DNA of 64,000 nucleotides from Planctomycetota bacterium (GTDB lineage: Bacteria > Planctomycetota > Planctomycetia > Gemmatales > Gemmataceae), in contig JACOUH010000243.1 of NCBI GenBank assembly GCA_016177925.1, positions 1 through 64,000 on the forward strand, written 5' to 3'. Position numbers and translations under genes: made by a program. Positions 9,727 through 17,642 of the stretch are shown one piece after another. Each line of letters starts with the position of its first letter. Positions within the stretch are counted from its first letter, which is position 1. A model generated the notes under the pieces. The model was not told where the DNA came from and made no database searches. It worked only from the letters and a program-made list of their open reading frames with translations.

Positions 9727-10152
9727 TCAGGACAACCAGTTCTCGAACCGTAGGCCGGGGACTTTCTCAAAGTCTTTCCGGTTCGACGTGAGCAGCACGG
9801 CGTCGTGAACGAGAGCGATCGATGCGATCTTGAGGTCCATGCTGCCGATGCGCACGCCTGCGGAGCGGAGACGCCCGAACTCCGCCGCGGCACGGCCGTC
9901 GAATGGCAGGAGAGTCAGGCGGGCAAAAAAGTCGAAGAGATTGACCAGCTCGGGGTATGCCCCGGTCTGGCGTTCGACGTTTCGCACACGCGAGATCAGG
10001 GCCATCCACCCACGGAACTGCTCCTCGAGCGAGATCACCGTGGTGCCGATGTCCTGATCGGAGGAAGCCCCAAGGCGGGACGCGAGCGCAGCGTACCGCT
10101 CGTGTTCCGGATACTTGAAGACTGTCAGATGGTCCGTGTCCAGCAAGATCAT
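9727..10152 (-). CDS. PIN-domain toxin (VapC-like)
   Basis: This 141-residue PIN endoribonuclease is probably the toxin of a type II pair. The acidic cluster is intact: D5 and D7 in LLDTDHL, E43/E44 in SLEEQF, D106 in SMDLKIA, and N124/D127 in TSNRKDF near the C-terminus. Length and layout match VapC proteins that cleave RNA with Mg2+. Its ATG overlaps the TGA of the preceding small gene by four bases (10149-10152), which implies translational coupling with an upstream antitoxin. It lies beside a transposase remnant, as expected of a mobile accessory locus. Its RNA target is not known. Confidence 0.85.
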   Translation of the reverse strand: MILLDTDHLTVFKYPEHERYAALASRLGASSDQDIGTTVISLEEQFRGWMALISRVRNVERQTGAYPELVNLFDFFARLTLLPFDGRAAAEFGRLRSAGVRIGSMDLKIASIALVHDAVLLTSNRKDFEKVPGLRFENWLS

Positions 10153-10361
10153 TCGCCGCTGCCCTCCTGGCGGTCCGCCTCCCGGATCTGCCGGCCGAGT
10201 TCATCGATCTGCTTCATCAACTCGTTCCCGGCGAACATCCCAGCCGCCTTCCGCCAGTCCTTGAAGCGTGAGGGCCCCGACCTGGCCTGCCTCATCTCGG
10301 CCAGGATTTTCTCAATTGCCGTGACTCGTTCTGATAGCGACTCCAACGTGAGCTGAGACAT
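10149..10361 (-). CDS. Small antitoxin-like protein upstream of the PIN toxin
   Basis: This 70-residue protein starts MSQLTLESLSERVTAIEKIL, a heptad pattern typical of a short coiled coil, followed by a basic stretch and FKDWRKAAGMFAGNELMKQI. The start at 10361 is preceded by AGGAGAA. It overlaps the PIN gene by four bases, the arrangement of an antitoxin gene ahead of its toxin. No classical DNA-binding fold is recognised, so the antitoxin call rests on position and size. It is clearly paralogous to the next gene upstream (10393-10602). Confidence 0.7.
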   Translation of the reverse strand: MSQLTLESLSERVTAIEKILAEMRQARSGPSRFKDWRKAAGMFAGNELMKQIDELGRQIREADRQEGSGE

Positions 10362-10392
10362 AAGATTCTCCTGCGAGCGCTGTTGAGGACGA

Positions 10393-10602
10393 TCACGCCA
10401 CACACTCCGGGCGACCCGCTTCACGAATCAGGCGCCCTGCCTCAAAAATCTCCTTCATTACTTCGTCACCGGCAAACATCCCAATGGTCCGCCGCCAGTC
10501 CTTGCCCGGAGGGAACGTTGGCTGAAGTTGCCGCAGCGTGGCAACGGCCTTCTCCAGAGCCGCAACACGTTCCGCCAGCGTTTCGAGGGTAATCTGCGAC
10601 AT
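10393..10602 (-). CDS. Paralogous antitoxin-like protein without its own toxin
   Basis: This 69-residue protein aligns along its whole length with the gene at 10149-10361. Both have MSQ(I/L)TLE, then (L/S)ERV, an AxEK core, DWR, GMFAG(D/N)E(V/L)MK and a C-terminal RxIREA. A GGAGAT ribosome site precedes the ATG at 10602. No PIN gene follows it: 31 bases after its stop the second copy begins. The locus is thus antitoxin-antitoxin-toxin, probably from tandem duplication with loss of one toxin. Function is inferred only from this context. Confidence 0.65.
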   Translation of the reverse strand: MSQITLETLAERVAALEKAVATLRQLQPTFPPGKDWRRTIGMFAGDEVMKEIFEAGRLIREAGRPECVA

Positions 10603-10748
10603 GGGGATCTCCGTTGAGGTTGATAGGCATTGTAGGTCCTGGTCGACGATTGGGACAAGGGCGGAGCGTTTGAGAAATGGCCGGGGCCGGCGTGGGCGAC
10701 TACCATTTCCCTTGTTCTCCCGCCCTCACCCAACCGCTCGGACTTGCC

Positions 10749-11777
10749 ATGCGCGCACGTCAGGTCGTCATCCGGGAGCCCTTCCAGGTCGCGGTTCGCG
10801 AGGTCGACCTTCCGCCACCGAAAGATAATCAGATCCTCGTTGCGACCGAGGTCAGCGCCGTCAGCCCCGGCACCGAACTGGCCGTCTACACTGGCACGCA
10901 CCAGTGGCTGAAGGACCCCAACTTGCCCGACTGGAAGTTTCCCTTTCCCCCCGGCTACAGCGCGGCCGGCAGCGTCGTTGCCGTCGGCAGCGGTGTCTCC
11001 GGCTGGCAACCAGGCGACCGCGTCAGCTATCCCGGCAACCACGCCTCCGCCGAACTGCTCACCCTCGGCCACGAACGCGGCCGGCTCTGGAAACTGCCTC
11101 CCGCTCTCGAGGCCGAGAAGGCCGCCGTCGCCTGCATCGCCCGCTACGGCCTCGGTGCATCCATCCGAGCGGGGATCACGCTCGGCCGTTCGGCGGCCGT
11201 CCTGGGCCTTGGGGTCATTGGGCAGTTCGCCCTCCGCTGCCTGCTCGCCGCCGGCGCCCACCCCGTCGTCGGCATCGATGCCGTGCGGATGCGGCGCGAG
11301 GCCGCTCGCGCCTCCGGCGCCGACCAGGTCATCGACCCCGGAGCAGGCGACACGCGGCAGCAGCTCAGTGCTTTTCTCTGGACGCACGGGGCCGAAGTGG
11401 TCGCCGATGCCACCGGGGTGCCCGATGCGGTGCCGGTGGCGATGGCGCTGGCTTGCGACGGTGGGCAGGTCGTCGTTGTCGGCAGCCCGCGCGGCAAGGC
11501 GAAGGAGGTCAACTTTTACGACGACCTGCACCGTCGCTATCTCGAGGTGACGGGGGCGCACGGCAACATGCTGCTCGAGCCGGCCCACACGCGGCTGGCG
11601 GGAGCCTGGGACATCAACAAGGCCCAGCGCTGGCTGCTCGCCGCCCTGGCGGCGGGACGCCTCAGCCTCGCCGGGCTGATCACGCACCGCATCGAGCCGG
11701 AGCAACTCGGCTCGGCCTACGAGGGACTGCTGAAGAACAAGGAAGAGTACCTTGGCGTCGTGGTGCGCTGGAAGTAA
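10749..11777 (+). CDS. Zinc-type (MDR) alcohol dehydrogenase-like oxidoreductase
   Basis: This 342-residue medium-chain dehydrogenase/reductase has a GroES-like N-terminal half up to about residue 140 and a Rossmann NAD(P) domain after it. The nucleotide loop is AAVLGLGVIGQFALR at about residues 151-165. Early residues SAVSPGTELAVYTG resemble the BchC-like and bi-domain-oxidoreductase branch of the superfamily, which acts on unusual sugars or cyclitols. The Cys ligands of the structural zinc are absent, and His/Glu positions of a catalytic zinc are only partly recognisable. The ATG at 10749 matches the family start. It stands alone between the toxin locus and a convergent gene. The substrate is unknown. 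Confidence 0.8.
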   Translation: MRARQVVIREPFQVAVREVDLPPPKDNQILVATEVSAVSPGTELAVYTGTHQWLKDPNLPDWKFPFPPGYSAAGSVVAVGSGVSGWQPGDRVSYPGNHASAELLTLGHERGRLWKLPPALEAEKAAVACIARYGLGASIRAGITLGRSAAVLGLGVIGQFALRCLLAAGAHPVVGIDAVRMRREAARASGADQVIDPGAGDTRQQLSAFLWTHGAEVVADATGVPDAVPVAMALACDGGQVVVVGSPRGKAKEVNFYDDLHRRYLEVTGAHGNMLLEPAHTRLAGAWDINKAQRWLLAALAAGRLSLAGLITHRIEPEQLGSAYEGLLKNKEEYLGVVVRWK

Positions 11778-11781
11778 CCGG

Positions 11782-11810
11782 CGTGGGGCAGGCATCTTGC
11801 CTGCCCCACG
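11782..11810. repeat. Palindromic repeat, family B (GGGGCAGGCA)
   Basis: Thirteen-base arms CGTGGGGCAGGCA and TGCCTGCCCCACG flank a three-base loop. It lies between the stops of two convergent genes (11777 and 11812) and is suited to terminate both. Longer relatives are at 27511-27572 and 40365-40420. Confidence 0.8.
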
Positions 11811-11811
11811 G

Positions 11812-12408
11812 TCACGGCGTGAGGCGATCCTCGTCGGTGTAGATCCCCGTATACTGGTCGTCGGGCCCGGCGTAGGCGCGAGGCCACTTTCCTTCCCACG
11901 TCTTGTAGACGACGGGATAGTGGTGGACGGGGGTGTGGCAGGGGCAGCGGTGCAGGAAGTACGTATACGGCGGCGGGTTACAGCAGGGGGCACACTCCTT
12001 GCAACAGCCACCGCAACCGTGGAACAGCCGATGCCGCCTCACGCAGAGAAAGCGTTGTCGAAAGCGACACTCCTGGCAGTCGTCGTCGCAACGGTGGAAG
12101 AGCCGGCGCAAACCACACGAACGGCACGAACCGCAGGAGTCACAACCGCTGGTTGGCAGGGGCCGGTAAGTCGCCCACTGGAAGATTCGGCTCAGGCGCG
12201 GCCGGCGGACGTCGTGCCTGCAACAGCCGGATTCCTCTCCCTCGATAACGGCCTGTCCGCAGGTCGGACAGCCGCCTGGGGCGACGTGACCGTTGACGAC
12301 CACGGCAGCCGCCTTGTGCCGGACGAGAGACTCGTCCGTATCCTGGGCGCGCCCCGATGCAGGCAGGGCGGCCCACACGCTCAGAACCAGCACGAGCGCT
12401 CTCCTCAT
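11812..12408 (-). CDS. Secreted cysteine-rich protein
   Basis: This 198-residue protein has a signal peptide (MRRALVLVLSVWAALPASGRA) and about 20 cysteines between residues 45 and 165. Many are in CxxC or CC pairs, with His-containing pieces such as RRLFHRCDD and HRLFHGCGG. The run CDSCGSCRSC is the densest part. The tail is Tyr/Pro/His-rich (PVHHYPVVYKTWEGKWP). The composition suggests disulfide-linked surface material or metal binding. Cys-rich secreted proteins are common in planctomycetes, which have protein-rich envelopes. The start at 12408 is set by the signal peptide and AAGGAGA. No named family is recognised. Confidence 0.7.
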   Translation of the reverse strand: MRRALVLVLSVWAALPASGRAQDTDESLVRHKAAAVVVNGHVAPGGCPTCGQAVIEGEESGCCRHDVRRPRLSRIFQWATYRPLPTSGCDSCGSCRSCGLRRLFHRCDDDCQECRFRQRFLCVRRHRLFHGCGGCCKECAPCCNPPPYTYFLHRCPCHTPVHHYPVVYKTWEGKWPRAYAGPDDQYTGIYTDEDRLTP

Positions 12409-12668
12409 TGCCGTCTCCTTCGTAAATTCCCTCCCTTGAGAGGAGGTCGTTATTTTCGCTTTGCGCGGACGAATCGCTTCTGCTTCTCCTTTCGGTTTTC
12501 CGCCCTGCCCGGCAGAGAGCGAAAGCACCCGTGACCGGTATCGTCCACCGGCACAGTCCATACGCCCGGAACAACCCGCGCACTCTACAATGAGCGGAGT
12601 GATCACCGCGGAGAGACTGCAAAAGCTGCGGGGCCTGCGCGGTTTCCCTGCCCCGTGAGGGTATCGGG

Positions 12669-14603
12669 ATGCTCCGATTTCGATCGTCACTGCCCGCGTC
12701 GCCCGTTCCGCTGTCTGACGATTCGGTGCGCCGGCTAGCGGAGGCCGTCCTGGCTCCCGGGCACTTCTTCACGGGCTCCGGCGTGGGGCTGGAGGGGGAG
12801 CACGACGCGGAGCAAGAGACGGCGTGGGAGGTCTTCCGCGGCCGGCTTGTCGACCGGGCCCACACGCGGCAGACGCAGACATTCGAGGCCTGGGATATCT
12901 ACCTCGTCGACGATTCCGGACGCTCCGGCGAACCGCTGTTGTCGCTGAAATTCGACCGCGCAGGAGATAGATTGCACGTTGTCCGCGGGCTCCTGTGCTA
13001 TGTCTGGGAGGGCTACGACGCGGGCGGCAACGTTTACCTCAGTCGCGAGACGACGCGCTGGGTGCGCGAGCTGACTGGGACGATTTCTCTTGGACACTTC
13101 GCGACGGAAAGCGACCTGCTGGACGAGTTGGTCTGCCGCCTGTTCCAGGCCGTCGTCGGCGCCAGCCGCCTGCCGCTCACCTCGGTCGAGGCCCCACTGC
13201 CGGGATTCTCGTTCGGCCGCCTCGCCTATTTCTACCGCCCCGGTCCGCGCCTCGATCGGCCCGCCCGCTCGTGGGCGGAGTTGCTGGAGTCGATGCGCGG
13301 GGCCGGCCTGGGTGGGACGGAGCAGGCGAAGCTCCTGGAGACGCTGCTGCACGCGACGTCGCCCAACGAGATGGCGGACCTCGCAACCCGCCTCGCGCAG
13401 CAGGAGGGGCCTGCGCTGTTGCGACTGCTGCGGACGCTGTTCAACGAGGTATCGCTGTCGCCCTGGACCGACCTCGTGGACAAGACCCTCTCCCTGCTCG
13501 ACGAGTTGGAGCGACAGGGGCATGTCACCGCGGAGCAGGCGGTCGACTTCCTCGGCGGGCTCATTCGCCAGATCGGCCGGCACCTGACCGCCTACGACCT
13601 GGTGACCTTCCACCACCGCGGCGCCAACTATCCCGATGCTCTTTTGCTCGACGCGGCCCTGAAGGCCCTCCTGTCCCGCCTCGAATCGCACTCCGAACTG
13701 TTCGACGACGCCACCGAAGACGGCGGTGAGGTGCGGGACCGCAAGCGACTTTGCCGCCGCGCTTTGCGCCAGGGATGGCTGCTGCGTCGCTTCTACGAGG
13801 GTCATCCCGTCCCCGACGCGCCGACCTCTCCCGGCGAGAGCATGCGCGTGCTACCGCTGCCACATGTCCGCGTACCGGAAGAGCAGATCCTCCAGCCGTC
13901 GAAGCGGACGCGCCACCTCTTCGCCGGGGACCCACTGGCCAACCACCTTGGACCGCACGGCGAGGAAACTCTGCGCCAGGGCCTCCGCGACCTGCACCAC
14001 CCGCAGGAGCTGCTCGAGCTAGGACTGGCACTGTTTCTCGACCGGCCCCTCGGCGCCGGCAAGGGACCGGGCGAGGCGGACCAGACGGTCCTGCTCTCGC
14101 ACCTGGCGTTCAGCCGCTCCATCGCCCTGCGCCGGCTGAAGTTCCTCGGCGAAACGGGCCTGGTGGCGCCGGCGGCCGTCGGAGTGCCGCTGTCGGCAGT
14201 CGGCGGCCGCGCTCGGCCCGGGGCGGTGTCCGTCGCCGATGCCCGCCAGGTCGCCGACGACTTCGTCTTCCTCCGGACCACGGCTTCGTCGGCGCGTGAC
14301 TTCTTTCGCCAGTACGACTTCGGCCCGCTGTTTTCTCGTTTCCGGCTCGAAGACATCGCCGAGGGTCGCACGATGTTGATCCTGCCTCTTGCGGAGGGCC
14401 GGCTGGTCGTCCATGATGCTGCGATGCGCCGGCGGTTGGAACTGCTCCCCGACGTGAGCCAGGGCTACGCGAGCCGGGCCGGCAACGAGTATCTGACCGC
14501 GGGGCTTCAGGTGCTGCGTGTCGGGGAGGAGACGGATCGGCCGGGCGAGCTGCGCGAACACGATCTCTCCGTGCCCGTTCGTGTCCTTCCGGCCACTCCT
14601 TGA
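12669..14603 (+). CDS. Uncharacterised 644-residue protein
   Basis: This is a long intact frame with even coding character and no family I can name. No signal peptide or membrane helix is seen, so it is probably cytosolic. Residues 1-170 look alpha/beta (for example HVVRGLLCYVWEGYDAGGN), the middle third is strongly helical with many Leu and Arg, and the last 130 residues return to mixed structure with VADDFVFLRTTASSARDFF. The region 430-520 has short acidic and Gly stretches. It is followed 30 bases later by an MFS transporter gene on the same strand, so the two may be cotranscribed. A lineage-specific planctomycete protein is the best description. Confidence 0.65.
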   Translation: MLRFRSSLPASPVPLSDDSVRRLAEAVLAPGHFFTGSGVGLEGEHDAEQETAWEVFRGRLVDRAHTRQTQTFEAWDIYLVDDSGRSGEPLLSLKFDRAGDRLHVVRGLLCYVWEGYDAGGNVYLSRETTRWVRELTGTISLGHFATESDLLDELVCRLFQAVVGASRLPLTSVEAPLPGFSFGRLAYFYRPGPRLDRPARSWAELLESMRGAGLGGTEQAKLLETLLHATSPNEMADLATRLAQQEGPALLRLLRTLFNEVSLSPWTDLVDKTLSLLDELERQGHVTAEQAVDFLGGLIRQIGRHLTAYDLVTFHHRGANYPDALLLDAALKALLSRLESHSELFDDATEDGGEVRDRKRLCRRALRQGWLLRRFYEGHPVPDAPTSPGESMRVLPLPHVRVPEEQILQPSKRTRHLFAGDPLANHLGPHGEETLRQGLRDLHHPQELLELGLALFLDRPLGAGKGPGEADQTVLLSHLAFSRSIALRRLKFLGETGLVAPAAVGVPLSAVGGRARPGAVSVADARQVADDFVFLRTTASSARDFFRQYDFGPLFSRFRLEDIAEGRTMLILPLAEGRLVVHDAAMRRRLELLPDVSQGYASRAGNEYLTAGLQVLRVGEETDRPGELREHDLSVPVRVLPATP

Positions 14604-14633
14604 ACGGTCGGACCACGGCAAGAGAAAAGACTC

Positions 14634-15998
14634 ATGGGATCAGAAGCCGCACCGCCGGGAGGCAGGCCGACGAATGTCCGCTGGGTCGTCTTCTCCCTGG
14701 CATTCGGCACGTCGTGGCTGCTGTACCTGCACCGCTACGCGCTGAACATCCTCATGCCGGAATTCAAGGAGGAGTTCGGCTGGTCGGATGAACAGCTGGG
14801 CTGGCTCGACTCGGCGTTTTTCCTCTGCTACATGATTTTTCAGGTTCCCTTCGGCATCTTCGCCGATACCTTCGGGACGAGGTGGTTCCTCGCCGGCATG
14901 ATCCTGCTCTGGTCGGTGGTGCTGGGTCTCCACGTGCTGACAGGCTCCCTGGCCGCCCTGGTCGGCCTGCATGCCCTGATGGTGATGATCGGCCTGCGTG
15001 GTCTTTTTGGCCTGGGTCAGGCGGGGGCGTATGCGATCCTCAGCCGGGTCACGCGCTTCTGGTTCCCGCTCTCGGTGCGAACGTCGGTGCAGGGATGGAT
15101 CGCCGTGTTTGCCGGCCGCATCGGGGGGGCCAGTGCCAGCCTGCTCCTGGCGACGTTTCTCCTCGGCATGTTACATCTCAGCTGGCGCTCCTCGCTGTTG
15201 CTCTTCGCGCTGATCGGCGTGACACTGGCCGTGCTCTTCTGGCTGTTTTTCCGCGACACACCGCGGCAGCATCCCTGGGTCAACGAGGAAGAAGCCCTCC
15301 TGATCGAGGAAGGCCCCGTAGCGGGGAAGCGAAAAATCTCCATTCGCGAGATGTTTCAGCGAATGAAGCTGCGGGCTCTCCTGAACCTGCTGGTGCTCAA
15401 CATGCAGTCGTTCCTGAGCACGGTCGCCGACCTGATCTACGCCAGTTGGCTTCACCAGTTTCTGGTGAAAACTTACGGCATGGGGCCCACGGAACGGGGC
15501 TGGCTGGTGATGGGGGTCTTGCTGGCCGGTGCCTGCGGCGGGCCGATTGGCGGCTATCTCAACGATTACCTGATCCGCCGCACCGGCAACCGCCGCTGGG
15601 CACGTCGAGTGATCGGGCTGGCAGGCAAGGGAACCGCGGGCGTGCTGCTACTGGGTGGCATCCTGTTCTGTTTCGACAACCCGATCGCATTCTGCACGGT
15701 CCTGTTCTTCGTGAAGCTGTTCAGTGACTGGAGCCTGGCCGGCACCTGGGGCACTGTCACCGACATTGGCGGGCGGGCGACGGCGACCGTGTTCGCGTAC
15801 AACAACACGGTCGCAAGCATCGGCGGCGTGGTGGGCTCGCCGCTGATCGGACGCCTGGCCGCCGCGCAAGGCTGGATCAGCGTCTTCCAGGTGATCGTCG
15901 GCGTCTACGTCCTGTGCGCTTCCTCGTGGCTGCTCATCGACTGCACCATCCCTCTCCTGGCCGAGAGGGAATCCGACCCATTGCAAATGTCAGGTTGA
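14634..15998 (+). CDS. MFS transporter
   Basis: This 454-residue inner-membrane carrier of the major facilitator superfamily has about twelve hydrophobic helices. The first contains SLAFGTSWLLYLHRYALNIL and the loop after helix 2 has FGIFADTFGTRWFLAG, a variant of MFS motif A. The pattern of an N-terminal (Y/H)RYALN helix and the central loop near residues 205-240 fits the anion:cation symporter branch that takes up organic acids or sugar acids, but the substrate cannot be read from sequence. The ATG at 14634 follows GAGAAAAG. It could be cotranscribed with the unknown gene upstream; a hairpin region follows its stop. Confidence 0.85.
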   Translation: MGSEAAPPGGRPTNVRWVVFSLAFGTSWLLYLHRYALNILMPEFKEEFGWSDEQLGWLDSAFFLCYMIFQVPFGIFADTFGTRWFLAGMILLWSVVLGLHVLTGSLAALVGLHALMVMIGLRGLFGLGQAGAYAILSRVTRFWFPLSVRTSVQGWIAVFAGRIGGASASLLLATFLLGMLHLSWRSSLLLFALIGVTLAVLFWLFFRDTPRQHPWVNEEEALLIEEGPVAGKRKISIREMFQRMKLRALLNLLVLNMQSFLSTVADLIYASWLHQFLVKTYGMGPTERGWLVMGVLLAGACGGPIGGYLNDYLIRRTGNRRWARRVIGLAGKGTAGVLLLGGILFCFDNPIAFCTVLFFVKLFSDWSLAGTWGTVTDIGGRATATVFAYNNTVASIGGVVGSPLIGRLAAAQGWISVFQVIVGVYVLCASSWLLIDCTIPLLAERESDPLQMSG

Positions 15999-16016
15999 AG
16001 ATTGTAGATTTGAAGA

Positions 16017-16148
16017 AGCCCCGGGTTCCGAAGACTCCACCCGGGGCTTTCCAGTCCTCAAGAAAGGCGCGAGCCTGTCGATACCCCCGCTGACTTGGTC
16101 CGGTCTTCTGGAATAGGGCCCGGGGTGGAGTCTTCGGAACCCCGGGCT
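16017..16148. repeat. Inverted repeat with long spacer
   Basis: Arms at 16017-16046 and 16119-16148 are near-perfect complements around the core GGTTCCGAAGACTCCACCC, separated by 72 bases. It fills most of the gap between the MFS gene and the aminotransferase. It may be two copies of one short element in opposite orientation, and could serve as a terminator. Confidence 0.75.
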
Positions 16149-16180
16149 GACGCTGGGATGTTAACAGCTCCTCTTACCCC

Positions 16181-17389
16181 ATGAATGACTCGTTCTGGGC
16201 GACGGCGCGGGCACAGATGCTCCTCGATGCCGCTGTCGCCAACCTCAACACGGGGTCGTTCGGCCCGTTGCCGCGGCCCGTCTTCGAGCGCGTTACGGTC
16301 CTGCGCCAGCGCCTCGCCGAGGAGCCGATGGACTTCCTCCTGCGCGGCGCCCCGCCGCTGCTGTGGGAGGCACGCACGCGCTTGGCGCAGTTCGTCGGTG
16401 CCGACCCGCGCCGCCTCGTCTTCACGGCCAACGTCACCGCGGCGATCAACCTCGTCGCCTCGTCCTTGTCCCTGGAGGCCCCGGGCGAGGTGCTGATGAC
16501 CGACCACGAGTACGGCGCCATGCAGTGGGCCTGGGAGCGCGCGGCCCAACGACAGGGGTTGACCGTCCGCACCTTCCCGCTGCCGGCCGTCCCGAGCGAG
16601 CCCGGCGAAGTCGTCGCGGCGGCGAAGGCGGCGCTGACGAACACGACGCGGCTGCTGTTCTTCAGCCATGTCCTATCGCCGACGGGGATGATCCTGCCGG
16701 CGCGCGAATTGTGTGCCGCAGCGAGGAAGCGGGGCATTCCCACGGTTGTCGACGGGGCCCACGCGCCGGCGTTCGTGCCGCTGGACCTGGATTCGATCGG
16801 GGCCGATTTCTACTCGGCCAACTGTCACAAGTGGCTCTTGGCGCCGACCGGCTCGGGCTTCCTCCACCTCGGGCTGGGCAACGAAGATGCCCTCCAACCG
16901 TTGCAGGTGAGTTGGGGCTGGAACCCCGACCGGGCCCGACTCGACGAGCCCGACGAGTTCGGCTCGACGCCACGGCTGCGTTTGTTGGAGTTCGAGGGGA
17001 CGCGTGATCCGTGCCCGTGGCTGGCCGTGCCGGCGGCCCTCGACTTCCAGGCGGCCCTCGGCTGGCAGGCGATCCGCGAGCGCATCGCGACCCTGGCCGG
17101 TCACACGCGGCGAAGGCTCGGCGGCGAACTGGGGCTGACGCTCGCCACGCCGATGCACCCGGCGCTGCACGGCGCGATGACCGCGTTTCGCCTGCCGGCC
17201 GGGCCGGGGCACCCGCGCCAGCGGGTCGCGTCGGAGTTGCGGCAGCGACTGTGGCAGGAATACCGCATCGAGGTGCCGATCATCGAGCGGCCCGAGGGCC
17301 TCCTGGTGCGCGTCTCGACCCACTTCTTCAACACCGAGGAGGAAGTCGATCGTCTCTGCGTAGCTCTCGACCGTCTCGTGTTGAGGTGA
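16181..17389 (+). CDS. Class V aminotransferase (isopenicillin N epimerase-like)
   Basis: This 402-residue PLP enzyme of fold type I, class V, has the cofactor Lys in SANCHKWLLAPTGSGFL near residue 215, the Asp that pairs with the PLP ring in VVDGAHAP near residue 190, and VTAAINLVASSL near 85-96 for the phosphate-binding region. The closest named relatives are isopenicillin N epimerase-like and cysteine desulfurase-like proteins, but the Cys loop of desulfurases is not seen. The ATG at 16181 has a weak site (CTCTTAC upstream), so translation may depend on other signals. No pathway partner is adjacent, so the substrate is open. Confidence 0.82.
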   Translation: MNDSFWATARAQMLLDAAVANLNTGSFGPLPRPVFERVTVLRQRLAEEPMDFLLRGAPPLLWEARTRLAQFVGADPRRLVFTANVTAAINLVASSLSLEAPGEVLMTDHEYGAMQWAWERAAQRQGLTVRTFPLPAVPSEPGEVVAAAKAALTNTTRLLFFSHVLSPTGMILPARELCAAARKRGIPTVVDGAHAPAFVPLDLDSIGADFYSANCHKWLLAPTGSGFLHLGLGNEDALQPLQVSWGWNPDRARLDEPDEFGSTPRLRLLEFEGTRDPCPWLAVPAALDFQAALGWQAIRERIATLAGHTRRRLGGELGLTLATPMHPALHGAMTAFRLPAGPGHPRQRVASELRQRLWQEYRIEVPIIERPEGLLVRVSTHFFNTEEEVDRLCVALDRLVLR

Positions 17390-17642
17390 GCGACGGCGTG
17401 CAGCGCGGGGAATGCTCCCTGGCTGGCCGGGGCGGAGTCCGTGTCGCGAACAATGATGCCAGGAACCGATAAACCAGATAGTTATTGATCCTTTACGCCT
17501 TCGTTCGCCGAGAGCTACGGGGCGAGGAGGAATTGCCGGAGTAACTCGAAAACGGCATTCGTCCAGGGGCAGAAACCCGCCTGGGCCGCTTCCCCGAGAC
17601 GCTGGTCTGGCTCCGCTGAGGACAAGACCTCCGGTGCAAGCA

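Noticed and set aside
7822-9753. A 643-codon plus-strand frame opposite the helicase
   Set aside because: It is the antisense shadow of the helicase gene in GC-rich DNA. Only its last part (9285-9600), beyond the helicase, has transposase similarity.
16017-16148. A single CRISPR-like or IS end pair
   Set aside because: There are only two arms in opposite orientation, with no spacer series and no transposase between them. It fits the other palindromes.
17390-17642. A small gene between the aminotransferase and the hydrolase
   Set aside because: Short frames on either strand have no ribosome site or recognisable family; it is treated as intergenic.
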